From positions 43,228,292 through 43,292,291 of the forward strand of contig OX359267.1 in NCBI GenBank assembly GCA_947179155.2: a stretch of 64,000 nucleotides of DNA, written 5' to 3'. This document shows, piece after piece, positions 34,648 to 46,964 of the stretch. The notes under the pieces were generated by a model. It had not been told where the DNA came from. It saw only the letters and a program-made list of their open reading frames with translations, and did no database searches. Position numbers and translations under genes: made by a program. How positions within the stretch are numbered: the first letter of the stretch is position 1; every line of letters begins with the position of its first letter. The stretch is from Hedera helix (taxonomy: Eukaryota > Streptophyta > Magnoliopsida > Apiales > Araliaceae).

Positions 34648-34902
34648 TCCCTCCGTCCCACGATAAAAATTTTGATTAACAAAATTGTTTATATTTAAAA
34701 TCTCATTTAACTGCATAATTTTTTGTACATAACTAGTGATGTTCCATAAATATGTATAGAGAATAAAAATATGACAATTAATATAAAAAATATTATAAAT
34801 AAATTATTATAAAAAATAGATTATTTAAAATAACTAAGGAGTTTTTAACTTGAGAGAATTTAAAATAATAATAAAAAAATTTATCTGGAACGGAGGAGGA
34901 AG
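34648..34902. mobile_element. Stowaway-like MITE
   Basis: The left end TCCCTCCGTCCCACGATAAA follows TA (34646-34647). The right end complements as TTCCTCCTCCGTTCCAGATAA and is followed by TA (34903-34904). The interior differs from the 255 bp pair, so this is another family with the same ends. Confidence 0.7.
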
Positions 34903-35404
34903 TAATATATAACAAGACTTAAGTAATAAACTTTTATTTCTCAAAAGACAATAAAAAAGGAATGGAGGGAGTAATTGATGTCACATATGCAAACCAGACC
35001 ACACGTGAAGATATAGGGTTGATAACCTTCTCAAGGTCCACTTCTAAACCAGTAGAGTGTAGTGTAGAATTGAAGTCATTGAATTTATGACATCCGGCTC
35101 TTGCGAAGTACAGTAGATTGTTTTCATCAGATAATTAGTCGATCGGATGCCTAATAATTGTTTGTGACATTATTGACATTCTTGTTCCCTGTTTCCATGA
35201 AATAAATGAATAAAATAGAGGGTCCTAAAGTTGGCGGTGTTAGTATACTTATCGGTGGTGGTAGATATGTTTGTACTTGGGTGAGAGATGAGTATTTATT
35301 AACGACATGTTATTTAGGTTTTTGTATCGGAAAATTGGTCAAATGTAAAGTTTCTGTTGATATTTTTAATGTCTGTATTTCAGGAGTAATTAATTATGTT
35401 GTGC

Positions 35405-36322
35405 TAGGGGTGTATAAATGGCCTGCGGCCTGCGATCCGGTCTTGATCCGATCTGAGCCCAACCTGGTCAAAGCCTGGCCTGGTCAAGGCCCGCCCTGAT
35501 TCGGCCTGGCCCGAAGGCCACGAACATGCCACATTTTTTTGGCTCAGATCCGGCCTGGCCTGACCTGACAATAAGTCCGGTCTGGCATGAGGCTTGGCTC
35601 GGCCTGGCTTGGGGCCTGGCTCGGCCTGGCCTGAGGCCTGACCTGGTTCACCAAAAGTTTGGTCTAGTTTGCAGATTTTCTTTATTCGCTACTTCAATTC
35701 TCCCATTGCAGACGAAAACTTCATCTTTGTAACAACTCATTCAATAAACAAAATAAAATTGACGTATTTTAATACGTTCATTCATGCATATTTGTTTATA
35801 TACAAATAAAGAAATCCATGAAAACACATTGACTAGTGTAATATATAAGAATTTTTCTTACATAACTAGCAACCTACAATTCTTACAGATCTTTCATTGC
35901 ATCTTTATTTTAATAGATACTTAGCGTAACAACTAGAAAGTCATTTGCAAAATAATAATAATAATAAAAAAAAAATTTTTCATTATTGTAATTTAAAAGT
36001 TGTAACTTGTAATACATTACTTTTAATTAATACATCAATTAAGTTTAAAATTTTAATTTGTGTTTTAATAATATTTAAAATTACTAAAAAAATTGTTTGA
36101 ATAGATCGAATATGTCTGGCCTGGCCTGGTCTGACCCAAGGCCTGGCCTGGCCTGGTCTAAGGCCTGGTCTGCAGGCCTCAACAGGTCCCCTTTTTTAGC
36201 GCCAAGCCCGGCCTGGCCCGGTTTGCAGGCCAAAAGTCAAAGGCCCCGCTTGGCCTAGTCAACGACCAAGGCCTGACAGGCCCAGACCGGGCCAGGCCAG
36301 GCCGACTTGTTGTGTATGTCTA
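35405..36322. mobile_element. hAT-type non-autonomous element, 918 bp
   Basis: A perfect 8 bp duplication TGTTGTGC (35397-35404 and 36323-36330) flanks a segment that starts TAGGGGTGTATAAATGG and ends TTGTTGTGTATGTCTA. Eight-base target duplications and TAGGGGTGT-type ends are hAT hallmarks. Both subterminal regions are packed with GGCCTGG/GGCCTGC repeats (35420-35650 and 36110-36300), possible transposase binding sites; the middle is AT-rich. There is no transposase frame. It is related to the older copy at 20840-21926. Confidence 0.85.
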
Positions 36323-36330
36323 TGTTGTGC

Positions 36331-37595
36331 AATTCACTTAATTACTTTTAGCTCTGATTAAAATATTCTTGATTTATATTGTTAATTGTTTAAGGGCATT
36401 ATGCTTGTATTCTTTCATCATTTTGTAATCTTTTCTTCGGATTTAATATTTATTTCAATCTTTTTGGACATTTAAAAAAATACCATTACCAATAACATTA
36501 AGGTTTTAAGGGACCATGTGTTAAGTTTCCCCAATTGTGCTATATTTATCAATATTGTTTCTGTCATTAAAAGAAAGAAGTATTATGAATCTATACTATA
36601 ATTAAATAAATAATTTAGTTCTTTTTCTTCTTTTTTTTTTGGTTTGACCTTTTTTATCCTTCCTTTTTTGGTTTCGTTTTTTTGGTTTGACCTCTTACTT
36701 TCGTCCTCTTTTTTTTGTTCGACCTTTTACTTTTCATACATTAAATCAACTTTTATTATTTATCTAAATCAGAAACTAAGATTAATAATATAATTTTATA
36801 AGGAACAATCAAAATAAAATTATCTTACCTATTACTAATTTGTTACTTTTATTAAAATATATACAATAATGTAAGTTTAAGTCAATTTATTTTACTACTT
36901 AGATAATATAGATTGAGAATAAAACAAAATTTTACAATGATCATCTCCCTAACTTAAAATTGTTACTATTATTAAATTTTAAATATAATTATAATTTAAA
37001 GTATGGGTAAAATTTTATTATTATTTAGATAATATAATTTTAAAATAAAATTATTTTCTTACAAAAATCAGCTTAACAAAGATTAAATTATATTATTATT
37101 AAAATATATGTAGTTATAAACATAATACATAGACCAATAATATGTTCAATTATTAAATTAAAAAATTAAAGGTTAAAAAATAATTACTGTATTCAATAAT
37201 ATGATCGTTGAATAGGGTAATATATGATTAGTAATTATTTTTAAAACAATTATATGAATTTTGATTGTTTTCTCTTTATTATATAGTGTTCAGTCATATA
37301 TTACATCGGCTTTTATTTTTTAATAGTTAATAATTGTGTATTGTTTTATTGTTATAATGTATAATGAATGTATAATAGATTAAAGAGTAAATTGGAAAAA
37401 TGACAATGTAGTCTAACTGGAGCACGCACTTACAAACAACTCTTACAAAATATATTTACAAAATAATATGTTAAACAATCACAAACATATACATTATTTT
37501 GTATTTCTTTTTTTATAATAATTGTTAAGTCATCATAGTATATTAGTATAATTATTGTCGTAAGTAGCTCATTAACCCGTACAACTATAAAAGAT
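36331..37595. other. AT-rich intergenic DNA with a T/pyrimidine-rich tract
   Basis: 36618-36735 is a pyrimidine-rich stretch containing three copies of TTTGGTTTGACCT or TTTGTTCGACCT. The rest is AT-rich with no supported gene. Confidence 0.4.
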
Positions 37596-37597
37596 TA

Positions 37598-37834
37598 CTC
37601 TTTCCGTTGTCAAAAGTTATCTTTAAGTACAAAATATTTTATCTATAGAAAAATGTCTAAAAATATACAAATTAAATATAAAATAATTACCCTCAAAAGT
37701 ATTTTAAAGTTAAATCCACTAAGTTTAAAAGATAAAAAAATTATTAATTTACTTGCATCGGGTCCACTATGATCAAAATTAGTTTTATTTCTTTAATTTG
37801 TGTAAATGATCATTTGTTTTGAGGACCGAGGGAG
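37598..37834. mobile_element. Degenerate Stowaway-like MITE near the 3' end of the transporter gene
   Basis: The left end CTCTTTCCGTTGTCAAAAG after TA and the right end, complementing as CTCCCTCGGTCCTCAAAAC, form a decayed terminal inverted repeat. The right TA is lost. Confidence 0.5.
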
Positions 37835-38046
37835 TGTCTGGTACCTATTCGAGGTATTTATCAACAAAAATATTGACCATGATTATATAAACTGATAAAC
37901 AGAAGTACCACCAGTAAACAGAAAAACAAGAACTTCTAAGCACATACGACATTTGTATATACCAACCAATGTGAGCACTTCTGATTATTTAATCCTGGTT
38001 TGCATCATCAGGAATATCATTGTCTGCCAAAATCTGTGAATTTCAA

Positions 38047-41000
38047 TTAAGGGGAAAGTAGTCTTTTTTCATCATTCTCATCAAAATCAAGAATTTCTTC
38101 TCCTCCATTGCCTATCTCAGTCACATTTCTCTCTTTTCCATGCATCTCATCTGTTCCTAAAACATGAAGTTGAGAGTATTCTTCTCCTGAAGGATGATTT
38201 TCTGTCTCTAAATCTTGCATTTCTGATGCTATCAAAGCGTCCATTCGGGCTCTGTCTCGATCTCTTGGATATGTACAGTATAGGAAGGAGTATATCAGAA
38301 CACAAATAATCATTGGAATTCCGATTGCTGTGTAAAGAGCTTTGGCAAGTGGTGCAGCATTCTCTCTATCTGTTTCAATTTCTTGCGAGCCTGTGGATCC
38401 CTTTGGAATAGGCTTATAACCGTAGACATGCTGAGCCAAAATTCCAACTATAGGGGGAGCAAATGATGCTAATATAGATTCAAAGGACCTATCCAATGCG
38501 TATATGCTTGTTCTTGATCTCTCGGGAACAATCTCTGCCATTATTGGACTGCATGCATAGTGTCAATGATTCATGGTTTCAAATAACTTTTAACAGTTCA
38601 TGACTGCTATTTTTGCTCTCTCAACTCTACATATAGCAAATAGCACTTTAACACGGGACTTGGATTACAGGAATTCAAAATTGAGCAGTTCATTTGTACA
38701 ATCCTACATAAACAAGTTCATTTTGTATAGACAAGAGTTGCAAATGCAACTCCTTGCTATATCAATGCAACTCGTTTCTATAGACTACCCAAACGGACTG
38801 CCCATTTCAAGCTACCTGCAATCGGATCCTCTAACACGGGATGCAATTGCTAAAAATGAAACGTTACTCATGAATTTAGTTGGAACCATTATTTGAACAA
38901 GTTTTCCCTAATCATTTGGCACATTCACTATCAAAAGGAGTGGCTTCCTTCTGTCCATGCCTGATCAATTTGAAGAGTATTACATGTTGACTACGATGAA
39001 AGGAAAAAGAGAACAGACAAAAAACAGATAGACAAGAAACAGGTCTGATAGCATCACGGACTAGGTTTTCAAACTGTAAAATCGGAGAAATTAAAGAAGC
39101 ATACTTCTGATATCATAAAAGAAATCTGCACAAAACCAAAAATCCAAGTATCCAACAATATATAAAAGAAAATTTTGTTTGAGAAATACCTGTTTGTGGC
39201 TGCTGAATTCCATGATATTATTAATCCCATTATGAACAAGACCACACCGTGCATTAATGCTGTGGAAGGATCATCAGACAATGCCAGCAACAGTATTGCT
39301 GCTAAAGGGATGGCTGAACCAGCGCTTATTTGAGAAAGAATTATTCTCCCCGAATTCGGTAGGTGTTTGGCAAGTACATCCCCCATTTTCCCTCCACAAA
39401 GTCCACCAAGTGAAGTAGCAACAGCAAAAATAGTCCACAAGAACGCCGTTGTTTTGTGGGAGAATCCAATAAGTTCTAACCACATGGGAGCAAATGATAA
39501 AGCCGACCAGGGAAATGAGCCAGAGACACCTTGAGCTACAATTATTTGGAAAGAAGGAATTTTCATAACTTCCTTGGCTTCTTTAACCATATTCTCTGTT
39601 TCGGACCAAAAGGATCTATGTGGAATTTGAGTTTCAGTTTTACCATCAGAATCAGAAAAGCGAGGATCATTGGCAAATAGGCGGACCAAAATGCCAACTA
39701 TGACACTTACTAATCCAACTAAATGGAAGGCAATGCGCCAACCGGGGATTCCCATGATGGATGTTGAGGCTATTAGTACAGCACAAAATCCACCAATGAT
39801 TGAACCGAGGCCTCCGGTAAGCTGTAGCCATCCAAAAGCTACACCACGGTTGCTATCATCAGTTGAATCAGCCACAAGAGATTGAATTGCTGGTGTGACT
39901 ATGGCAAGCCCTATCCCATTCAGTCCCCTTGAGATTGCAATCTAATCAATAGTAAAAACTATAGTCACATAGCCAAATTTAGATGTTTTAAGGGTTTGAT
40001 GCATCCAATGAAGTGAAGGGTGAATAACATAACAATATGTAACTTAACTCTCACTTATTATTACAGAAAAAGAAGTTTGTTTCCTAATTCAAAGGGGCAA
40101 TTATCAGTCCAATGTTACTCTGTCCCCTTATATTCCTCAAATTCTTCTTGAGAGAGTATACAGCATGACACTTGATCTCTAACAATATTAACCTCTCTTT
40201 TTTCTTTCATCGCGTGATGAGAAATACAGACACATTGTTACTTTACCACCGTGGTTGTAATAAATATTTTCTCCAATTTCTTTGATAAAAAACAAAGTAA
40301 ATATCTGGCTTTTAAAAAGTTTATGTTGGATCTTGGGTATCCAAATGGGGTGCCCATGAGGATCTGACCCGTTGGTTTATTAGACAGATTACCCAAGACT
40401 TGTTCAGTTAACGATATAATAATAACGTTAATATTATTATAATGTTGGATTGACTATCCGTTAGAGGATCGACCACCTGTTGGGGAATTATCGGGAAGTG
40501 GGTGAAATCACTTCGCCTATAAATACCCACGATCTCCAGTATATGGGAGCATCCCAATTATTAGTCGTCATATGCATTATAGTGATTAAGCAAAAATACA
40601 GTGCTTCTAATTAAGCGCATTCCCAATTTTGTTACTGATCATGATTTGATTTGTTCTCTGTTGTCATCCCACAAGGATCGTAGTTTAGAGACACCGTTTG
40701 GGTTTGGTTTTGGTTTAGGCCTACGCAGTACGAGATTCTTCCGCACCAAAGGCTATCGCGCTTCAAGAAGTATGATTTTGATTCTTGTTATGTTCTGTGT
40801 AAACTTGTGAATAACATACATGTATTTTAAATCCTACAGTTTACTATGTTTCCATTCTTTCAATCCTTTTCGTATCCCATTTCCCACAATAATATATGCA
40901 TCTGGTACATATTAACGACCCAATTAAGGCAACTAGATAACTTTTCCTCCAAATTGCTGAAAAGCAAGCTACATTATTGTTGGGTTATTCTCTCCTATGT

Positions 41001-44000
41001 GGGTAGGCCCAATTAATAGCCCATATGGTATATTGACCCATATGGATGATATAACATAGGTTTCAGGAAAAACAGAAGAAACGAGTAACAAAAACATAAG
41101 AGAGGAAAAGGAAAAACTGATTCCCACAGGAAAAAGTGTAGTATTTTACAACTCGGTGATCGGAAGGTCATTCGTGGTCCGATTGGGATGATTTTTGGAG
41201 GGTGACGCTGTAACTTGTTGGTCTTCAAATCTAAACGGTGGGATTGAGCATTGGAGTCTCCGAACATCAGGTTTTGCTATACATTATTGATACATTTTTT
41301 GCGAGAGTTGGTAGAATTTTTAGTTTTCTCTTGTTATTCTTTTAGTTGAAGATGTATGCCAAGAATATATTATTCTTGATGGTTATTGTTGGTTTATGCC
41401 TCTAGTTGTTGCTAGAGAGAACATTGTATTACTCGTTATTATTGATAATGGAAGATTTGGTGGACTACGGTCCCGTGGTTTTTACTCCTTACATTGAGGG
41501 GGGTTTTCCACGTAAAAATTTGTTTGTGTTCTTGTGTGAGTTTGTTCTTAATTATTAACTGCTTGGATTATTTTTCTTATTGGGTTTACACAAAAGGGGA
41601 GAATTATATTGTTTCGCTGTGCTGTTTGGTTTGTTTTTCTCCCATCAAGTGGCATCAGAGCTGTGGTTGTTATTGAACTGTTTGCCTTGTGTTAAACGAT
41701 GAAAACTAATACGAGTAGGATGGTAACTTTGAATGGTTCAAATTATCATATTTGGAAAGGAAAAATGGAGGACCTCCTTTATGTGAAGCATTATTATTTG
41801 CCTGTGTTTTCTGATGTGAAGCCTGAGAAAAAGATCGATGACGAGTGGAAAATTCTGCATCGTCAAGTGTGTGGTTACATTAGGCAATGGGTTGATGATA
41901 ATGTTTTGAATCATATTAGTGGAGAGACTCATGCACGCAGTTTGTGGAGTAAGCTTGAACAATTGTATGCTCGAAAGACGGGGACTAATAAATTGTTTCT
42001 GATTAAGCAGATGATGGCATTGAGGTATCATGACGGAAAACCTTTGACTAATCATTTAAATTCCTTTCAGGGGATTATTAATCAGTTAGCTGCAATGGGT
42101 ATCAAGTTTGATGATGAGATTTAGGGATTATGGCAGCTTGGTACATTGCCGAATTCGTGGGAGACGTTTCGAACATCGTTGTCTAACTCCGCTCTAGATG
42201 GTAAAATTACTATGGATTTGGCTAAAAGCAGTGTTCTGAATGAAGAGGTTCGAAGAAAGTCGCAAGGTATCTCTTCACAGTCAGATTTGCTAGTTACCGA
42301 GAGAAAGGGAAGGAGCAAAAGCAGATATCCGATGAATAGAGGCAAGAGCAGAAGCAAGTCTAACAAATTTGCAAATGTAGAATGTTTTCATTGTCATGAG
42401 AAGGGGCATATCAAAAATTTTTGTCGCCGGCTCAAGAGAGAAAACAATATGGGAAATGGTAAAGAAAAGAAGAATAACGACAATAAGGATGATAATCGAG
42501 TTGCTATCGTTTCTAATGATTTTCTCATTATGTATGATGAAGATGTTCTTAATTTTGCTACTCATGAGATGAGTTGGGTCATTTATAGTGGGGCATCAGT
42601 TCATGTTACGTCGCGAAAAGACTTCTTTACATCCTATGCAGTTGGTGACTATGGGGTTGTAAAGATGGGTAATGATGGAGTGTCGAAAGTTATGGGCATT
42701 GGAGATGTGTGTTTGGAGACTAACAACGGTACAATGTTAGTTCTCAAAAATGTTAAGCATGTTCCTGATATTCGGTTAAATCTGATTTCTGCTAGTAAAC
42801 TTGATGATGATGGATTTTGCAACGTCTTTGGTGATGGACAGTGGAAACTTACTAAAGGTTCTATGGTTGTGGCTAGAGGTAAGAAATGTTCAACATTGTA
42901 CACGTTACAGGCAAAGCTCTCTACAGACATTGTTAATGCAGTAGAGAATGATAGTCAAACAAAGTTGTGGCATAAGAGACTTGGTCACATAAGTGAAAAA
43001 TGATTGAAGCTATTGGCCAAGAATAACAGTTTATCTGGGTTAAAATGTACACAATTAGAAAAATGTAGTGATTGCTTGGCTGGAAAGCAGAATAGAGTTT
43101 CATTCACGAGTTCTCCATCACGAAAGTCAGATATACTTGATTTGGTACACTCCGATATATGTGGTATGAAAGTAAAAACACTTGGTGATTCTCTTTACTT
43201 TGTGACATTCATTGATGATCATTCGAGAAAGATATGGGTATACACTTTGAAGACCAAAAATCAAGTACTTGATGTATTTAAGCAATTTCAGGCATCAGTT
43301 AAGAGACAAACGGGAAAAAAGCTAAAGTACATCCGAACAGATAATGGAGGTGAGTACATAGGCCCCTTTGACGAGTATTGCAGAGAGTAGGGTATTCGGC
43401 ATCAAAAGACACCTCATAAAACTCCCCAGTTGAATGGTTTGGCAGACAAAATGAACAGAACCTTAGCTGAAAGAGGTCGAAGTTTGCTTTCACAAGCAAA
43501 ATTACCGAGTTCTTTTTGGGGTGAAGCATTAAGTACTGTTGTGTACTTATTAAATTTGACACCATGTGTACCGTTGGAGTTTGATGTACCGAACAAAGTG
43601 TGGACCGGTAAAGCGGTTTCTTATGATTCTTTACGTGTCTTTGGATGTAAGGCATTTGTGCATATTTCTAAAGATGAGAGATCAAATGTAGATGTGAAAA
43701 CTCGGCAGTGTGTATTTATTGGGTATGGTCAAGATGAATTTGGTTACAAATTATATGATCCGGTTCAGAAGAAAATAGTTCGAAGTCGAGATGTTATTTT
43801 CATTGAAAATCAGACTATAGATGATATTGACATGTCCGAGAAGATGGTACCGAACAACTTTGATGATCTAGTTAACTTAGATCCAGTTCATTTGACATCC
43901 CAATTTTCTGAGCCTGCGGAAGAAATTCGGGATGAGAACGTGGATTTAAATAAGGCAGATTTTCCTATACAGGAAGAAATACATGATGATACTCCCGAGT

Positions 44001-46964
44001 CGCTGCACTTGTTGGAACACCCACATATTAATGTTCGGAGGTCTACTCGAGACCGAAAAGCTTCTACACGCTATTCTTCTAATGATTATATATTGTTGAC
44101 AGATATAGGAGAACTAGATAGTTATGAGAAAGCTATGGAAGATGAACATAAAGAGGAGTGGGTTGATGCCATGCAAGATGAGATGCATTCATTGCATGAG
44201 AATCATACATTTGAGTTGGTGAAACTGCCTAAGGGTAAAAGGGCTTTGAAGAATCGATGGGTTTACAGAGTAAAGCAAGAAGAACACACCGTATGATTTA
44301 CACAGAAAAAGGGTATTGACTTCGATGAGATTTTTGCTCCAGTTGTGAAAATGACATCCATTCGGGTGATACTTGGCTTAGCCGCTACACTTGATTTAGA
44401 GGTTGAGCAGATGGATGTGAAGACTGCCTTCCTACATGGTAATTTAGAGGAAGAGATTTATATAGAACAGCCGGAGGGCTTTGAAGTGAAAGAAAAAGAA
44501 GATTATGTGTGTAAATTGAAGAAAAGTCTTTATGGCTTAAAGCAAGCACCGAGGCAATGGTACAAGAAGTTTTTGTCAATTATGGGGGAGCATGACTACA
44601 GGAAAACTTCTTCGGATAATTGTGTATTAGTGCAGAAATTTTCTGATGATGATTTTATTATTCTTCTGCTTTATGTTGATGACATGCTAATTGTTAGTAG
44701 GAATTCTTCACGAATTGAGTTGCTGAAAAGACAGTTGAGTAAGTCTTTTGCGATGAAAGACTTGGGTCCAACAAAGCAGATACTTGGCATAAGAATCACG
44801 CGAGATAGGGATGCTAAGCAATTATTTTTGTCACAAGAGAAGTACATTGAAAAGGTACTTCAAAAATTTCACATGGATAAAGCTAAAATGGTTAGTACTT
44901 CTCTTGCTTCCCATTTTAAGTTGAGCACAACACAATGTCCATCAACTGATGAAGAGAAGAAAGATATGGAAAGAGTTCCATACGCCTCAGCTGTAGGAAG
45001 TTTAATGTATGTCATGGTGTGTACACGGCCAGACTTGACATTTGCAGTTGGTGTTGTCAGTCGTTAATTGTCAAATCCGAGAAAAGAACATTGGAATGCA
45101 GTTAAGTGGATTTTGCGGTATCTTCGGGGCACTTCCGAATTGAGACTTTGTTTCGGAAATGAAAAAATAGAATTAGTTGGTTACACAGATGCAAATATGG
45201 CTGGAGATCTCAATACCCGAAAATCTACTTCAGGTTATATGATTTCTTTCGCTGGTGGGGCTGTGTCATGGGAGTCTAAACTACAAAAGTGTGTTGCACT
45301 TTCTACAACAGTGACAGAGTTTATTGCAGCAACTGAAGCGAGTAAGGAGTTGCTATGGTTGAAGAAATTTTTGAACGAGTTGGGATTCAAACAGAAGAGG
45401 TACGTATTGTTTTGTGATAATCAGAGTGTTATTCACCTTGGTAAGAATTCATCATTTCATTCCAAATCAAAGCATATTGATGTGAGATATCATTGGACAT
45501 TGGATTAGAGATGTTCTTGATGCAAAGTTGTTAGAACTTCAGAAGATTCATACAGACAATAATGGTTCCGATATGATGACAAAGATATTGCCAAGGGAAA
45601 AACTTGAGTATTGCAGATTGAGCGCCAGGATGGCAAACCCCTCCACATAGTCGTGAGGGGGGGATTTGTTGGATTATTCTCTCCTATGTGGGTAGGCCCA
45701 ATTAGTAGCCCATATGGTCTATTGACCCATATGGATGATATAACATAGGTTTCAGGAAAAACAGAAGTAACGAGTAACAAAAACATAAGAGAGGAAATGG
45801 AAAAACTGATTCCCGCAGGAAATGGTGTAGTATTTTACAACTCAGTGATCGGAAGGTCATTCGTGGTCCGATTGGGCTGATTTTTGGAGGGTGACGCCGT
45901 AACTTGTTGGTCTTCAATCTGAACGGTGGGATTGAGCATCGGAGTCTCCGAACATCAGGTTTTGCTATACATTATTGATACATTTTTTGCGAGAGTTGGT
46001 GGAGTGTTTAGTTTTCTCTTGTTATTCTTCTAGTTGAAGATGTATGCCGAGAATATATTATTCTTGATGGTCATTGTTGGTTTATGCCTCTAGTTGTTGC
46101 TAGAGAGAACATTGTGTGGACTACGGTTTTGTGGTTTTTACTCCTCACATCGAGGGGATTTTTCACGTAAAAATTTGTTTATGTTCTTGTGTGCGTTTGT
46201 TCTTAATTATTAACTGCTTGGATTATTTTTCTTATTGGGTTTACACAAGAGGGAAGAATTATATTGTATCGCTGTGCTGCTTGGTTTGTTTTTCTCCCAT
46301 CAATTATAACCATAATAACCGTAATAATCTTGTCCACGAAAAGAGTCCCAATTAACAAAAAAATTGCTTTTAACGTAAAATCATTTTATTAATACTTGTA
46401 TTCACCTTTGTCTATCTTAATTTTATTATTATGCCACTAATACTAATCTAACAACAACTTCTTAAGTGTTGACCACTTATATGCGTGTGTGCATACTTAA
46501 TTATACAGAGACAGCGAGTGATAAAGAGGGACCTGCAAGAAAGTCGAGGAGATGGCAACGAGGAAGGTTGCGGCGGCCCAGAGGAAAGCGCCGAGGGCAA
46601 TAACGTGGGCTCTATTGTGACGGAGGGAAAGATAAGCGGCAAGTGGGTAGCAAGCAGATTGGACCATGGATCTGAACAGAGTGAGTGAGCCCAACCCAGT
46701 TGGGTCAGTGTGAAGGGCCTCACCTACCTCTTTGTAGACTCCCGGCAACAGAGATTCGTCGGCCCGTTCCATTATTCCGGCGAGATTGACCAGTATGAGC
46801 GTCAACTTCTCAGATCTCATCATCTCCTTCACCTTCACCATGAGATGGAGATGATGGACTCGAAGCCTGATCTGCTTGACTTGTCCTGAAGATTCTAATT
46901 TTCTTTTATGTATGTGGGCCCCCCGCCCATCCACGTCGGATACGAGATTTTCGGAGTTCGACAC
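38047..46964 (-). CDS. Major facilitator superfamily transporter, UNE2-like, three exons
   Basis: Exons on the minus strand are 46964-46533, 39941-39190 and 38548-38047; all junctions are GT-AG and the joined frame is open (561 codons plus stop from the first ATG). Motifs in order: LTLILVNLAGIMERADESLL, RHNRAHVIALGAFLWAAATF, ISRGLNGIGLAIVTPAIQSL, FGWLQLTGGLGSIIGG, SGSFPWSALSFAPMWLE, then ALDRSFESILASFAPPIVG. These match the plant MFS group that includes Arabidopsis UNE2 (At1g78130), multi-pass membrane proteins of unknown substrate. The likely start is an internal Met at 46820 or 46823, since the first ~47 residues are polar and look unlike the family; that would give about 513 aa. Intron 1 is 6591 bp because it holds a solo LTR and a whole copia element in the opposite orientation. 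Confidence 0.9.
40324..40838 (+). mobile_element. Solo LTR, 515 bp, in intron 1 of the MFS gene
   Basis: The ends TGTTGGAT and ATCCTACA are inverted repeats with one mismatch, and a perfect 5 bp duplication GTTTA flanks them (40319-40323 and 40839-40843). A TATA box (TATAAATA, 40518-40525) sits mid-element as in an LTR. There is no primer site or internal region on either side. The family was not identified. Confidence 0.85.
40978..46302 (+). mobile_element. Ty1-copia element (Tork/Tnt1-like), complete but decayed
   Basis: LTRs lie at 40978-41647 (670 bp) and 45667-46302 (636 bp), both starting TGTTGG and ending CCCATCA. A perfect 5 bp duplication ATTAT flanks the element (40973-40977 and 46303-46307). 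The primer binding site, TGGCATCAGAGC, is at 41650-41661, and a G-rich polypurine tract precedes the 3' LTR. The 3' LTR lacks about 34 bp that the 5' LTR has (around 41427-41460). The element lies inside an intron of the minus-strand transporter gene, in the antisense direction. Confidence 0.95.
41699..45650 (+). pseudogene. Copia gag-pol polyprotein with in-frame stops and a frameshift
   Basis: One frame runs through gag, a CCHC knuckle (CFHCHEKGHIKNFC, about 42383-42424), protease, integrase, RT (YVDD, 44672-44683) and RNase H. It is broken by stops at 42122 (TAG), 43001 (TGA), 43388 (TAG), 44294 (TGA) and 45065 (TAA), and by a 7 bp tandem duplication CATTGGA near 45492-45505 that shifts frame before the last ~45 codons. 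A short deletion before 44300 removes part of the RT N-terminus. The protease motif reads YSGAS instead of DSGAS (42584-42586), and the integrase Glu position reads Asp (43445-43447). The gag start MVTLNGSNYHIW and overall order suggest the Tork lineage. Confidence 0.93.

Noticed and set aside
35206..35732. Two plus-strand frames of 97 and 68 codons rich in Trp, Pro and Leu
   Set aside because: They come from GGCCTGG repeats of the hAT element and cross its boundary.
36591..37590. Possible Helitron (start TCTATACTATAATTAAATAAA, later ATTAACCCGT)
   Set aside because: No terminal hairpin followed by CTAG/CTRR at a consistent end could be found, so the resemblance is too weak.
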